In this document: piece by piece, positions 45,691 through 57,900 of the stretch
Numbering within the stretch: the first letter of the stretch is position 1
How the letters are laid out: the number at the start of each line of letters is the position of its first letter
NCBI GenBank assembly: GCA_936432065.2
Contig: OW386292.2
Span: forward strand, 127,407,639 to 127,471,638
DNA length: 64,000 nucleotides
DNA from: Rutpela maculata
Taxonomy: Eukaryota > Arthropoda > Insecta > Coleoptera > Cerambycidae
Direction: 5' to 3'
Notes under the pieces: model-generated
Database searches by the model: none
What the model was told of the DNA's origin: nothing
Seen by the model: only the letters and a program-made list of their open reading frames with translations
Made by a program: the position numbers and the translations under genes

Positions 45691-46329
45691 AAAGGGCATA
45701 GCAGGATAAGCATGTGTTAGGTGCCCCCGCACCAATCCGGTCGAAATTTTTAGCACAAGTTGACAATAGTGTTAGATGAAATTTCCCAAAATATTATTTT
45801 TGGAAAATCATTTTTACGGGAGTTATGGGGGTAAAAAGAAATATGGAAAAAAAATTTTTTCTCGAGAACGGATAAACCGATTTTCATGAAAAAAATATAT
45901 GTTATGGATTCCGATGGTGCAAATGTGGGAAAAAATTATTGAGTCCATTTGTCGAAAAAAAGTGGTGATAAAATTTTTTCAAAATAAAAAATAAATTTTT
46001 TTTAGGGGATGTTCTAGGGGCACACCCACCATTTTCTTCCAAATAAATGCTTATACGCCCCTTTAAAACATATCCAATTTTCAAAGCGATCGGATACTCA
46101 AAATTGATAATCATTGGCAGACTGCGAGCGGCGCGTAGTCTATGTAATGAAGCATTATAAGACGACTTCTTTGTAAATATTTCGTGCAAAGACGAGATTA
46201 CCTCCCCCCCCCCTCGTTTTCGAGGGTGCTGAACACGATGCAGGTGGTGGGAGAAGTTTTTGACCGCCGCAACCTCCTGAAATGGCCATCCCTCTTATGG
46301 ATTCCTTTATGTTTTCATATATAAACGGG

Positions 46330-46790
46330 TTTGGGGAGTGATTTATCGACGGGTTATACTTGAAATAATATGGAAGGGGGTTATAGAGTAAGTGGAGTCC
46401 AGACAGCAGCCTAGGGGGTTGATTAAACCCTCCCGAGTTTTTTTTTCAAATGATTCGGTTCAAATGCACCCCCATTTTCGGGGTCGCTGGTCACGGGAAA
46501 AATATTCATTTTTAGCTCCAACCCCTTCAAACGGGCAGAAATCATCCCTCACTCACCGTTTGAGAGATGAAGAGGGGTTGGAGCTAAAAATGAATATTTT
46601 TCCCATGATCAGCACCCCAAAAACGGGGGAAACGCGTTTGAACCCGAATTATTTGATAAAAAATGATTTTCCACTCCTCGGAAGGGTTTAATTAACCCCC
46701 TGGCCTGCTATCTGGACTCAACTTACTCTATAACTATCTTTCATGTTATTTCAAGTATAACCCGTTGATAAATCACTCCCCAGACTCGTA
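46330..46790. repeat. Inner palindrome of the Y element
   Basis: GGGGAGTGATTTATCGACGG, TATACTTGAAATAATATG, CCTAGGGGGTTGATTAAACC and AAAAATGAATATTTTTCCC-type blocks on the left are mirrored on the right around about 46545. The arms are about 200 bp. The Y element is thus a palindrome within a palindrome. Confidence 0.8.
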
Positions 46791-47189
46791 TAGAAAACAT
46801 AAAGGGATCCATAGGAGTTTGCAGCGGTCAAAAACTTCTCCCTCCACTTGCATCGTGTTCAACACCCTCGAAAACGGACGGACGAAGGTATTCTCGTCTT
46901 TGCAAGAAATATTTACATTATTTCTCCCTTTATTACATAGACTAGCGGGGTTTATTACTACATTTTACTACCACGGTCACTGGCGGCCATTACAACCCTA
47001 GCATTTAAATCAGTATCAAACTTCAAGAAGTGTGGCGCAAAAATTCTCTGACGTCAACTGTGGGGTCAAACAAAATCTAGTTTGAAAATCTGAAGATGTT
47101 GCAATGATGATATCTGCAGTCAGCCTACGAAAGAACTAGTTTTCAAAGTCCACTACGAGGAGGTTACAGTGCCTTTCACTAGTGAAGGT

Positions 47190-47425
47190 GCCTGTTTATT
47201 GTGAGTCCCCTTGCCTCTCACGAGTCGGGGTGTTTATTTATCGTGAGTCTCCTTGCCTCTAACTAGTCGGGGCGCTTGTTTATTTTAAGTTCCCTTGCCT
47301 CTCATTAGTCGAGGTGCTTGGTTATTATGAGTCCCTTTGCCTCTCACAATTCGGGCTGACTTTTTGCGTGAGTCATCTTGCCTCTCACGAATCAGGTTAC
47401 TCTATATTGATGAGACTTCTCTTAG
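47190..47425. repeat. ~45-bp minisatellite inside the Y element
   Basis: About five degenerate units of GAGTCCCCTTGCCTCTCAC + GAGTCGGGGTGTTTATT, in which the CCCCTTGCCTCTCAC core is most stable. Confidence 0.8.
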
Positions 47426-48029
47426 TCTTTATTCTTCGAGAACATTTCATAAAAAAAAATTTATTTTGAAAACATTTTTCAAAAAGTTGCAGGGGGTTGC
47501 GGCGGTCAAAAACTTCTCCCACCACTTGCATCGTGTTCAGCACCCTCGAAAACGAGGGGGAGAAGGTAATCTCATCTTTGCACGAAATATTTACAAAAAA
47601 GTCGTCTTATAATGCTTCATTACATAGACTACGCCCCGCCCGCACCCTGCCAATGATGATCAATTTTGAGTATGTTGTACCCTTCCGATCGCTATGAAAA
47701 TTGGATATGTTTTAAAGGGGCATATAAGCATTTACTTGGAAGAAAAATTTTTTCACCACTTTTTTTCGACAAATGGACTCAATAATTTTTTCCCATATTT
47801 GCACCATCAAAAGCCATGACATATATTTTTTTCATGAAAATCGGTTTATCCGTTCTCGAGAAACAAATTTTTTTCCATTTCTCTTTTTACCCCATAACTC
47901 CCGTAAAAATGGTTTTCCAAAAATAATATTTTGGGAAATTTCATCTAACACTACTATCAACTTGTGCTAAAAATTTCGACCCGATTGGTGCGGGGGCACC
48001 TAACACATGCTTATCATGCTATGCCCTTT

Positions 48030-48412
48030 GTTATTAACGATATTCGCCTGTAGTTAGATGTTAACATTTTATCACCAGTTTTGTATACGGAATTTATTAC
48101 CGCAATTTTAAATTCAGTAGGGCATATTCCAAACTCCATAGTATTATTTATAAGATGAGCTAGAGGTAATGCTATTTCTTCCGAAATTTCTTTAATAGTT
48201 TCTGCCTTTATTAGATCAATTCCGAGTGACTTATTGTTTTTCAGAGATTGGATAATAACTAATACTTACTGTTTTATTTGTAGGTTGCAAGAATATGTGA
48301 TGCGGTTTTATTTGTCTTAAAGTAGGCGCAGTTGGAGGTTTACTTATTTTAGCAGCAGGATTTTGGACAATGTCAGTGAAAAAATCAATAAATGAATTTG
48401 CGATTTACGGCG
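48030..48412 (-). pseudogene. Same retrotransposon, 5' part of the RT region
   Basis: Minus-strand reading: QNPAAKISKPPTAPTLRQIK, HIFLQPTNKT, SLKNNKSLGIDLIKAETIKE, EEIALPLAHLINNTMEFGIC, FKIAVINSVYKTGDKM and SNYRRISLIT. It stops at the Y element; reading across the insertion (ISLIT then AKIFEKV) is in frame. The upstream end at about 48412 is the junction with THAP-type copy 3. Confidence 0.8.
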
Positions 48413-49050
48413 ATATGTCTAACATGTATTTTATTATTTCATGTAGGTAGGTCAATTGTTAAATATCCCTTGTATTTTATTAAATACGTATACATTCACT
48501 TTTTATTATGTTTTATTTGTCACTCTTATTATTGTTGTTAGCAGTAAATTGAAATAGTCGATTGTCTTGAATTTATATACATATGCATATTTGCATCTAA
48601 TTGAAAGTAAAACAGAATATACTTACTAAATATCAAATTATTTATTATCTAAGGTTTCATTAGTACTCGTAAGAAGAATCAACAAGAAACTTACAGAAGA
48701 TACAAAGAAAGATCTATATTGGAATAGAAAATAAATGATTATATTATACATCTAAGTAGTACTTAAGTAATATTTGTAATTACATAATTCAGAGAACATT
48801 TATATCACAATTTGATACTTTCAAAGCCCATTCGGACTTTATTTATGTGTTCTCTGAATTTAGATACTTTCAGTCTTAGTTTCATAGTTTTTGAATGTTA
48901 AACAATCCAACGTTGGGTTTTTAAACACCACACAATATTCTTTAAAAGTACGTTTAGTTGCCAGATCAATCAATGACATCAGTGCTTTGAATTTTCTTAT
49001 TTTATGCACTTCGCACTTATCAGATATCGTAATGTAGCCTGTGTATTTTC
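48413..49050 (-). mobile_element. THAP-type transposon copy 3, 5' part
   Basis: Reverse complement of copy 1 positions about 17500-18110, including the conserved frame (KFKALMSLIDLATKRTFK, YCVVFKNPTLD) at about 49010-48890. The THAP exon and left TIR are not found beyond 49100. Confidence 0.7.
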
Positions 49051-49059
49051 CTCTTGTAT

Positions 49060-50005
49060 TTGCTTGATGACATGTCTGCCAATTCGGTAAAGGTAGAAAG
49101 AGATAACCACTTATACGTATAATCTGCTCATATGTAGCCTCTACTCAGGGTACTGATTGGTCCATCCGCCTAATGCGTCATCAGTGTAGAAATATTGCCG
49201 CCAATTTTAAATTTATATAACATAATAATTTTTTCTGTAGCAAAGAAGCAAATTTCGCCAAAAAGAAAAAATACTAGTTTTTTTAAAGAGAACTTCTCAA
49301 ATATTCAATAAAAAAAACGTGGGAAAGGCCCATTCTCCGAAGAAGTTAAATCTCAAACTAACTAAACACTTAAATGGCTCTAATTTCAGCCGAAATTTTG
49401 ACAACGTTGCTAGCAGGAAGGCAGCCACGAAATATGTTGAAGTCCCCTCGGACATTAGTTCACGGGTTTTATACTCGTGCCCAGAGCCTTATTTTCCAGG
49501 AGTCGGTATCCATAGCAACTAGACACCATGTCATAATTGTACCCGCTTATTGGCGGAATGGTCTCCATGCGACTATTTTGCCCGCGTATTTTTTTATTGA
49601 GATTCTAGAAGACTAACTCGTAAACAAGTACTGGACGACAGGACCGGGATTAACTCTTTTCTTTAAAACCAATAAAATAGGCAATTTTGGCAATAAAGAT
49701 ATAAAATAATGTAATTAAATGGATTTTGATGGAAATTTGCGAATACTAAAAAAGCTGACCGTTACGATATTGTAAAACATAATATGCGGGATCAAATAAT
49801 AATATTAAACTAGGACCACTAAAATATTGAATATTAGCAGAAAGTATTGTCACTAACTTATTTAGTAAGAACTGCATAACCTACCTGCTTCTATCATCAC
49901 TCATTAATAAATTTACATATCCCAAAAAATCGAGGATTTGCCTTTAGTGGGATACTCCGTATATTTATTTACCATTATATGTTCACTATTCATCTGACTA
50001 TATAT
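49060..50005. other. No gene recognised
   Basis: Open frames at 49319-49616 overlap in different phases and have no family signature, signal peptide or splice context. Confidence 0.4.
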
Positions 50006-50864
50006 AATTACAGTCTAGGTGCCCGCCTGCATAAATTGCAATTTGTACATATCCTCTTATAACTTCTTGTATGGCTTAATTGCGCCTAATCTACCACTTT
50101 TTTCCTCTGCGAAAATTTTCGTAAACGCGGCTTTCTACCTCCCATTTTTATAGATACTGTACTTTTACAAAATGTAATCGCAAGAAAACTTGATAAACGC
50201 GCGGGAAAGAAATTGCCCGCCAAAAATTTTGGAATATTAAGGGTGTCTGCCACCATAAACATGCCGAAATAACGACTTTAAAAAATTTTGTGATAACCAG
50301 CTGATTTTTTCAAGATTGCTTAATAAAAATATGTATAATTAAATTTTTGAATTGTCCGACAAAATATATTTTCCGATTGTCCAGTCCTACGCATGGATAT
50401 CGTCGGTTTCATGACAACCAAAAATGTATTAATAACATTCTCCTTTTTAAATCTTTTGTTTTTGAATGAAGTATAGAACACAATAAATAAGTTGGCCGAC
50501 AGAAAAATATTGCCTTTTACATGAAAAATTAAAAAAAAAAAAAAATTCAGAACCCCAGTTATATTTGTGTGTATAGCGCTAACGTTATAATGGATTGTTT
50601 TTTGTGTAATTCGTTATCCAATGAACCTGGGTTTACATTGAAAATGGAACAGTAAAAAAAAATTGATGATTTTTCAAGTGATACGGATAAAGAAAGTTTG
50701 AATGATGTGGAGGCCGATAAAGAGTGAACAAAATTTTTAACCTGAATTTTGTAACTTTTTTAATAAAAAATAATTAATATTGTTTTTTGTTTAAAATGGT
50801 CCAAAAAATCTAAAAAAAAAAAGATCAGGACTAAAGAAAAAAAATTTGCAATTTATTTAATAAA

Positions 50865-50995
50865 AATTGTTTTGGCATTAGCCACCCCCACTCCATTATT
50901 AAAGGGGGTGAATAAAAATAAAATTGTAATTTAGCGACAAGAACCTATGGCCTCAAATTTTTTTTTTTTACTTAATCCAGTAAATTGAATATACA
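50865..50995 (-). mobile_element. X-family element copy 9, fragment
   Basis: Reverse-orientation core only (GCATTAGCCACCCCCACTCC, ATTATTAAAGGGGGTGAA), running into the minisatellite remnant as copy 4 does at 12.85 kb. Confidence 0.65.
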
Positions 50996-51065
50996 GTGGG
51001 TTACCTCGAGTAGTATGGATGCGTAGTACGTTTCATTGAGGAAAATGCTTGAAGTACAGGCTCTA
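50996..51065. repeat. Minisatellite remnant (about 2 units)
   Basis: GTGGGTTACCTCGAGTAGTA, TGGATGCGTAGTACGTTTCA and the array-exit sequence GAGGAAAATGCTTGAAGTA match the end of the long array at 13.56-13.63 kb, so the X9-minisatellite-X10 unit is a contracted relative of the X4-minisatellite-X5 unit. Confidence 0.75.
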
Positions 51066-51131
51066 CTTCTATCGTGTAGTCCACGGTACAGAATGATTTT
51101 TTATATCTTTGTCATGCTATTTTCTGCGTAT

Positions 51132-51819
51132 TACTTCTACATCTAGTTGAAGAGTACTAACGCAAGAAAAATTTTTAAAAATTTTCATTGTACGAATAGG
51201 CTTAGAATGTCATGAAACCTCAATATTTTAAGTTTGAATAAAATAAATTTGTATGTCGCGTCGGTCTGTCTATTAGTCTTGTATCTTTTTTGGTGCTCAC
51301 GATTACTCTGGAACCGTTTAAGATATTGACTTAAAATATGTCAAACGTATGTATTTTAACGAGATCTAGAACTAGATTATGTATCGATCTTATTCCGTTG
51401 CAGAGTTGAAGGCAAATGGGGGTAAATAGGCAAATAGGTAAATCAAGCAATTAAGAGTGCATGAAATTGGTATTTAGTAAATATAAGAGGAGCTAAGATC
51501 TCAAAAACATTTTTGGCAATAGTCACCTTTATTACCACCCCCACCCCATTATTAAAGGGGGAGAAAAAATGTTGTGAATATAATGTTTATATAGAAACCA
51601 GTCATCAAGTCATCATCATCAGTCATTTCACTTCATTCACCCCCATCACCATCACCACCCCTTCTGCTGATGGGGCGTATCATTTTATGGATTTTTGAGG
51701 GTACACGATTTCAAATATTATACTATTAAACTTCCATAAACAATTATTTCCACTTAGTGGAGTGCAAATATAGTATTTTCGTTGTAAGAGACTTAGGTAG
51801 GAAGTCTGGATGATGAAGT
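51132..51819 (-). mobile_element. X-family element copy 10
   Basis: Both ends are recognisable but diverged (ACTTCTACATCTAG and CTGGATGATGAAGT), with the usual right flank AGTGATTCCTTAGGCAGCGG. Closest to copy 5. Confidence 0.7.
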
Positions 51820-52250
51820 AGTGATTCCTTAGGCAGCGGTTTTTTTATATTAATTTTAGGGCCATGTGGATACATCACAAGTTTAACCTAGTTTTTATGC
51901 CTGCTTACAGAAGATAGGAGTTACTATTCCACATTTCTATTTTTCTCCAAGCCAAACCGGACCTACCCCGTCCAGCCTTACACCCGGTGTTCGTGTTGTA
52001 GAACTCTCCAAAATCGTCCTAAGTTGAAGACAATCAAAATTCGACTTAGGCAAAAATTTCATTTGAAGACATTTTTGTGAATCTGCAGAGGCGCAGATCA
52101 GTCCACAAGGGCCGTTTTGGGTTCTATAAGGCGTTGGAAATGACCAGGTGAAAATTCGAAGAAACACCGAATTTTCACCTAGAAAAAATGTTTTTGGTTC
52201 AGAATATGAGAGTAGAAGTATATAGTGACAAAGATTTATGAATAATATAC
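51820..52250. other. No gene recognised inside the 4.6-kb element
   Basis: A minus-strand frame (52167-51937) lacks recognisable motifs. Confidence 0.4.
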
Positions 52251-52299
52251 TTTTTCAAAGGTACCATAAATTGGACTTTGAAAAATATTATTTTTGGAA

Positions 52300-52700
52300 G
52301 GGCGTCAAAATTTGGCCCAGGAATCGATTTATCGAAAGTACGCCAAAATTTCACTTGCAGACTAATTTTTCAAAACTGCTTTGAAATTTGGCTTGAAAAT
52401 CGATTTTTCAAAAGTACGCCAAAATTTCACCCGCAGATTAACTTTTCAAAAGTACCTTGAAATTTGGCTTGAAAATCGATTTTTCAAAAGTACGCCAAAA
52501 TTTCACCCGCGGATTAACTTTTCAAAAGTACCTTGAAATTTGGCTTGAAAATCGATTTTTCAAAAGTACGCCAAAATTTCACCCACAGATTAGTTTTTCA
52601 AAAGTACCTTGAAATTTGGCTCGAAAATCGATTTTTCAAAAGTACGCTAAAATTGGTCTTAAAATGGATTTTTCAAAAGTACCACAAAGTCAGTTTAAAA
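52300..52700 (+). repeat. 76-bp tandem repeat, about 5 units
   Basis: Units contain GAAATTTGGCTTGAAAATCG, ATTTTTCAAAAGTACGCC and AAAATTTCACCCGCAGATTA, then ACTTTTCAAAAGTACCTT. Because 76 is not a multiple of 3, the open frames across it are coincidental. Confidence 0.9.
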
Positions 52701-52739
52701 AGTACCACGAAAATATAATTTAAATTATTATTTATTTTT

Positions 52740-54060
52740 TATTCCTCAACGAAAGACATTGACCTTTGAGGTACGGTCATTGAAAGCCCAATTCTAAAGT
52801 ATGAGCATAAAATTTTAACGATGCACTGCATCCAAAAGGCAAAATAGAAGATTTTGTCAAAGCCGGCGTAGTGCCGATAAGCAAAAATTGATAAAAATCA
52901 ATGCACATGTACAAGGCCGGTTTCTCGCATAGAAAGAGTTTGGATTGACCCAGCGGCTCGCAATTTGGTCGAGCGCGTTGAGTGGTCCAGACAAAGCAAT
53001 GGTAGAAAAGCCAATAACAGGGCTTTTCAAATGACGAAGTTATAGAGGAAAACGCCTTGCGCATAAAAATCCAAAAATTCAATTTTGCCTAAAAGTCGCT
53101 CGAAGGTGAGACGCTGCCAAATCGATAATATTGAACGACTGTGATAAGGGTTAGTAAGTCGTGGACTGATCGAACGCCACTCAACTTATGCAGTAATAAG
53201 TCCTCTGAATGTGTTTGAGTACGTGAATCTCCACGATACAAGAACTTTAAAGCTAAGTAGTCTCTAGCGAAACTAAATTCATTTAGTAAAACTTTTTTAA
53301 GTTAATTTCAGTCAGCCTTAATTATTCATTTACCCAGAGTCTGAAATGATTCTAAAAGCTCGCATTTTGATTCTGAGAAGGTATGTATGAATCTTTTCTA
53401 CCTAATCGATCGTTAGCGTGAGCGCTCTCGCTTGTATGGTCTGAAAGTCACTACCTTGATTGGGGAAGGCACGATTCTTATCTTGAGAATTTTGTATAAC
53501 CAATTCTGTTAAATAAACGGATTCTTTGAACTATTGTTTCTTAATTGATCTTGAGGCCTATTGACGGTCTATAATCCCTGGAACTTTCGTATAGAAAGCC
53601 GGATGTGTCGAGTTAATTCGCATTAACGTTCGACCTTCTGGTTGCTTTACGGAGGTTTGATAGGGATTTTTTTATGCGTTTGTTGAGAAATATATTCCGT
53701 TATTAATGGACCAAAACGTGATTTCCGCGTACCAAAACTAATCCCTCCGCAGAGAAATTCTTCGGTAGGGATTTTTTTATGCAAAAATTCAGGAAATTAA
53801 GAGGTGCCTAAACCCCTAACGAGGGAATTCAGGTCAAGAGAGAGCGTAGTTTCCGATCTGTGGTAATGCAGCCTTGGTCCATTACTCGGCTACCGAAGTG
53901 CATCTTATCTCTAACCCACCTGGGAGGTAGAAGAACGGGGTAATACGCGACTGGCGCCCCCTGAGAAATAAATTGGTGTCGCGTCATTTTGACGCCCGGT
54001 AGTGCGTTCTTCTACATTCGCACTGGTTGTCTGGATGGATCCGGGCTAGGATTCGATGAG
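52740..54060 (+). mobile_element. Possible LTR-like sequence with tRNA-primer-type site
   Basis: AATAAACGGATTCTTTGAAC (about 53513) could be an LTR poly(A) signal. CGCGACTGGCGCCCCCTGAG at about 53948 contains TGGCGCCC, a sequence used as a Lys-tRNA primer site in many LTR elements. A second TGACGCCCGG lies about 40 bp on. No gag or pol was found, so this may be a solo relic. A minus-strand frame (53082-52777) has no recognised domain. Confidence 0.3.
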
Positions 54061-54659
54061 GCTTATATTTGTATTAAAACACTGAATAAAATATTAATGT
54101 TGTGCAGGCTATAAATTTAACACTCAAGTTCGTAGGTCCAAATCCCACCGAACGTAAGACTTTTTTTTTCTCTTTTAATAGAAAAAAAATATTTAAATTT
54201 AATAAATATAATTAAATGAGATCGTTCATATTTTTTAGTGCTCTTTTCGGCTTTAAAGATCCTCTGGGTGGGGAGGTTCCAACCGTTTCCAGTAGCTGCC
54301 AATTTTTATAAAACAATCTTGAAAAAATCAGCTGATTATCACAAAATTTTTAAGTCGTTATTTCGGCATGTTTGGGGTGGTAGACACCTTTACGTTCCAA
54401 AATTTTTGTCGAACAATTTTTTTCTCGTGCGTTTGATCAAGTTTTCTTGTGATTACATTTCGTAAAAGTACAGTATCTATAAATTTTTCATACAACGGGA
54501 AATACACGTCTTTCGGAAAAATAGGAGGTGAAAACCCGCGTTTACGAAAATTTTCGCAGAGGAAAGAAATGGTAGACTAGGCGCAATTAAGTCATACAAG
54601 AAGTTATAGGAAGATATGTATAAATTGCAATTTATGTAGGCGGGCACCTAGACTATTAT

Positions 54660-54905
54660 CTTCATATTTGCTGATAAAAAATAGGTTTCAAAATTATACA
54701 CCAAGTTTAAATTTATTTGTATATGTGTTGGATAAATATTGTAAAAACTGTAAAAATTTAAATATGGGAAATAAATATTATTATATTATTATTTATTTAT
54801 TTTTTTATGATTACAGTTTCTTAGTACCTACCAAATGACAGAAGTAAGTAGTATGTAGTAAAATATCGTATCCAGAAAATGATGTAGAAATAATTCCTCT
54901 AATAA
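54660..54905. other. No gene; AT-rich tail-like sequence
   Basis: GGGAAATAAATATTATTATA at about 54768 followed by ATT-type repeats resembles a retrotransposon tail. On the minus strand it also offers AATAAA signals 3' of gene B. Confidence 0.4.
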
Positions 54906-54906
54906 T

Positions 54907-54938
54907 TCATCCCGAAATTTCATTATCCATTTGGCAAC
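54907..54938 (-). CDS. Gene B exon 3: 10-residue tail and stop
   Basis: Acceptor TTTCCTTGCAG, then (G)GT TGC = Gly-Cys, followed by QMDNEISG and TGA. The Cys is the only residue after the splice shared with gene A, which suggests it pairs with the Cys just after the signal peptide. A longer open frame across this spot (55013-54831) is in another phase and is stopped where gene A differs, so it was rejected. Confidence 0.7.
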
Positions 54939-57900
54939 CTGCAAGGAAATTACACCATTATTTGAGGTATCAAATTCTTCTCGTGCAAAATATTTGTTGT
55001 ACCAAGAGTGCATGTTAATAATTCAGTGAACAATGTTTAAGGGTTAACAACGAAACTTTCAAATCTAGGGTATTTCTATCATAAAATTGCGGAAAATAAT
55101 TTTGAAGAGAATCCCGAATTCTATAATAATTAGAAAATCAATACTTTTTCGAGGAAAATAATCAAACACGAAACACGTTTTATAATATTGCTAACTGTAG
55201 ATTCCCGAATCTGCAGTAGAACATTTGTTTTTAATACTAATTAAAATCAATACGTTATAGACCTTTAGAATATTTCCTAGATGGACAAATAGTACAGACA
55301 CACACAAATATATGTTTCCTTGTGTCAAGCTTACCTGAAGTCGCTGGAATATAAGCATCAAGAACAGGTGAGTTACCTACTTCACTTTCTGCGTATGGTC
55401 TAACTATAACTTGGAACCACTCGCACTTAGGAAGGAAGGAGACATCCAGGTCGGGGTATTCAGTATTAAATATGAACTGCAGATCTCCCTTGATACGAAC
55501 GTAAATTAAGTAGGAGGTAGTTTCACAATTTGTGCTGGGAGACCAACGTAAATGATGATCTAAATCTAGCGTTATCTTTTCAACGTCCTCTGGAACTAGA
55601 ACAAGCATAATACATAATTACTAGGTGAATTATTGCTAATACTATTTTTTAATAGCCTTATTTATATTAAAATCCTGGCTGAGATTAGCCATAAGCTATT
55701 CCACCACTCAACCAGGAGACACACAGGCAACATCACACCACGCATTATCACACATTACCACCTGCCGCAGCTGAGGTTCAAACTCACGAGAGGAGATACC
55801 TTCGAATAGCCCATGTTGTCTCACTCAACCGCGGTACGGCCGACTGCTACCATTTTTATGCGGTAGCAGATGTAATCTAGTGTGCTGCCTAGTGTTACAG
55901 GAAAACAATCATTTTATTTTTATTTCCTGGTCCTCGAAAACGTGAAACAAGTTGTTTACATTGATGGTACTATGAAACAGAGCAGAAATTCTCCTTAAAA
56001 CAGGCTCCACTGTTACATCACTTGCGGGTCAACTAGTTCCACGGTCAGTAAACTATACAGTTACCGGTTACCTCAATCAGCAGCTTTTGGACGAGAGAGA
56101 CGCGCGTTGCGGGGAATCGAATCAAACAGACAGATATGTGTGTCTCGTTTAAAATGAAGACACCTGGATATTTTCGTAATTTTTTGAAATCCAGATTTGA
56201 GCTTAGGCACAATTGTAGTCCTATATAAGACCTACATTTCGAGACTACCAACTTAAATTTGAGTAACAAACTGAGACAAGGGCAGCCCCCCAAGTAGGGT
56301 CCATTCTCGATATTTTGCTTCGCGTTGAAGATTAAATCGCGTTAAAAAATTATTAGAAAAAGTTGTTCAGAATCTAATTATGAGCCCCAATTCCAAATTT
56401 CATTACGAAATTCGCATTTTTAGTTTTTTCAATATTTTCCCGCAAAGTCCACACACGGTTACAATTTCGGTTTTCAATTTAATAGGATGCCATGGAATTG
56501 CAAAAAAATTTATTGAACAAGTAGTGTCGATTTGACAAAAAATATATTTTAGGAGAAAATAAAACAAACAATGAATTTTTGGTAACTGAAATAAGTAAAA
56601 AAAAAAAACAACAGTTTAAAGTAACGATCAGTTTTTGAAATTACTCACTACATTTATTTAAAGGAAAATTTTTATTAATTATCGGATGTAGCCTTTCTCA
56701 ACTAATCCTCCTTCAATTTGAATACATTTCTCAATTCTTTTACGATTATATTTGGCTACTCTTCTCAGCTCTTTAATGCTGATTTCGCGACAGGCTCGTC
56801 TTATTTTAGCAAGTTCTTCTCTATTTCTGGGCCTTGTTTTGTAAACTTTGTTCTTCACTGTTCCCCATAAATAAAAATCCAATGGTATACTATCTGGTGA
56901 CCTAGGAGGCCAGGGTTTAAAAGGACTACTTCTTTGTATCCAGGGCAGCGCATTAGAAAATGTTCGTTCAACCACTGACGAACATTTATGGAATAATGTA
57001 TTGACGCACCATCTAGCTGAAAAAACATCTCCTGTCGCACATTAAGAGGAAAATTTTCAATCGCATCCCATAATTCCGTATCGAAGAAGTTAACTAAATG
57101 CTCTCCATTTAACGAGTTATTAAAGAAAAATGGACCAATTATTCAGTCTCCTAAAATTCCACACCATACGTTATCTTTCTCTGAATATCATTACAATTAA
57201 TAACCCAATGAGGATTTTCTGTGGCCCACTATCAACAGTTTTGAGAAGTTACCACCCCAGTATTAGAGGTAAATGTAGCCTCATCAGTAAACAAAATTTT
57301 ATTTAGAAATTTCCCGTCGTCTAAAAAATTTCCCTGGACCAAATAGAAATGAGCTAACCTTCTATTTTCATCACCTTCTTTCAAAGTGTGTAAAAATTTT
57401 GGTTTATAAGACTTGATTTTATGACGTATGAAACATCTTCTAATTTTCTCCTTGTCGATATTCAGTCGAGACGCTAAATTTCGTAGACTCGCTCTTGGAT
57501 TCGCTTGATTTGCAGCTAAGATTACGTTATTTTCAGGATGCGGATGTATTCGACGGGGTTAATCATTTTGAGGTATTTAATTAACACTGTCAGTTTCATT
57601 GAAACGAGCATTTATGGTGGCTGAAGTTCCATGAGTATTATCGACTCGACCCATAAAGGATGTCTTCGGTTAAATTCGACGGCTACTTCTTTGCTACTAC
57701 GAACCTCATCACCAAATAACCTTATTATTTCGATTTTTTCCCTTCAATTAAGACGCATTTTACGACTGTAAACAAGAACTTTACACTATGGGTCGCGTGC
57801 GCGTGACGTCACAGGTCCCAGACTTAGGAAAAACAAACCGCTGTCATTAGCTCTCAAATGGCGACTGACAACCTCAGAATTAAATTTCTCGTAATGCTAG

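Larger units (their letters stand above)
45691..48029. mobile_element. Y-family element (TIR AAAGGGCATAGCA), 2.3 kb inverted-repeat structure
   Basis: AAAGGGCATAGCAGGATAAG at the left and CTTATCATGCTATGCCCTTT at the right continue as inverted arms of about 550-600 bp (for example CACCTAACACATGC, ATTGGTGCGGGGGC, CCATAACTCCCGTAAAAATG, TTATTTTTTCCCATATTTGC). Between them lie a second palindrome (46330-46790) and a ~45-bp minisatellite (47190-47420). No convincing protein. It interrupts the LINE. A solo right end is at 4508-4700. Confidence 0.85.
50012..54654. mobile_element. 4.6-kb element with ~300-bp terminal inverted repeats
   Basis: AGTCTAGGTGCCCGCCTGCA at 50012 pairs with its complement ending at 54654. 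The arms run inward through CATAAATTGCAATTT, AGGCGCAATTA-type blocks, CTCTGCGAAAATTTTCG, GTAAACGCGG, CAGTATCTATA, TGGTGGCAGACACC-type blocks, GCCGAAATAACGAC and ATCAGCTG. The interior is a mosaic: X elements, minisatellite remnant, 76-bp repeat and LTR-like DNA. No transposase seen; possibly a large non-autonomous carrier. Confidence 0.8.

Noticed and set aside
52278..52718. Two plus-strand frames with repeated KSTPKFHPQ-like units
   Set aside because: A 76-bp tandem repeat explains them; the period is not a multiple of three, so no stable protein repeat exists.
54828..55013. 61-residue open frame as a coding exon of gene B
   Set aside because: The matching sequence near gene A is homologous but in this frame is interrupted differently, and a stop lies just upstream in B. 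Splice phase instead supports the acceptor TTTCCTTGCAG and the short Gly-Cys exon; the open frame is mostly intron.
55680..55865. Functional tRNA gene
   Set aside because: A- and B-box-like sequences are present, but no cloverleaf or anticodon arm can be drawn; a SINE fits better.
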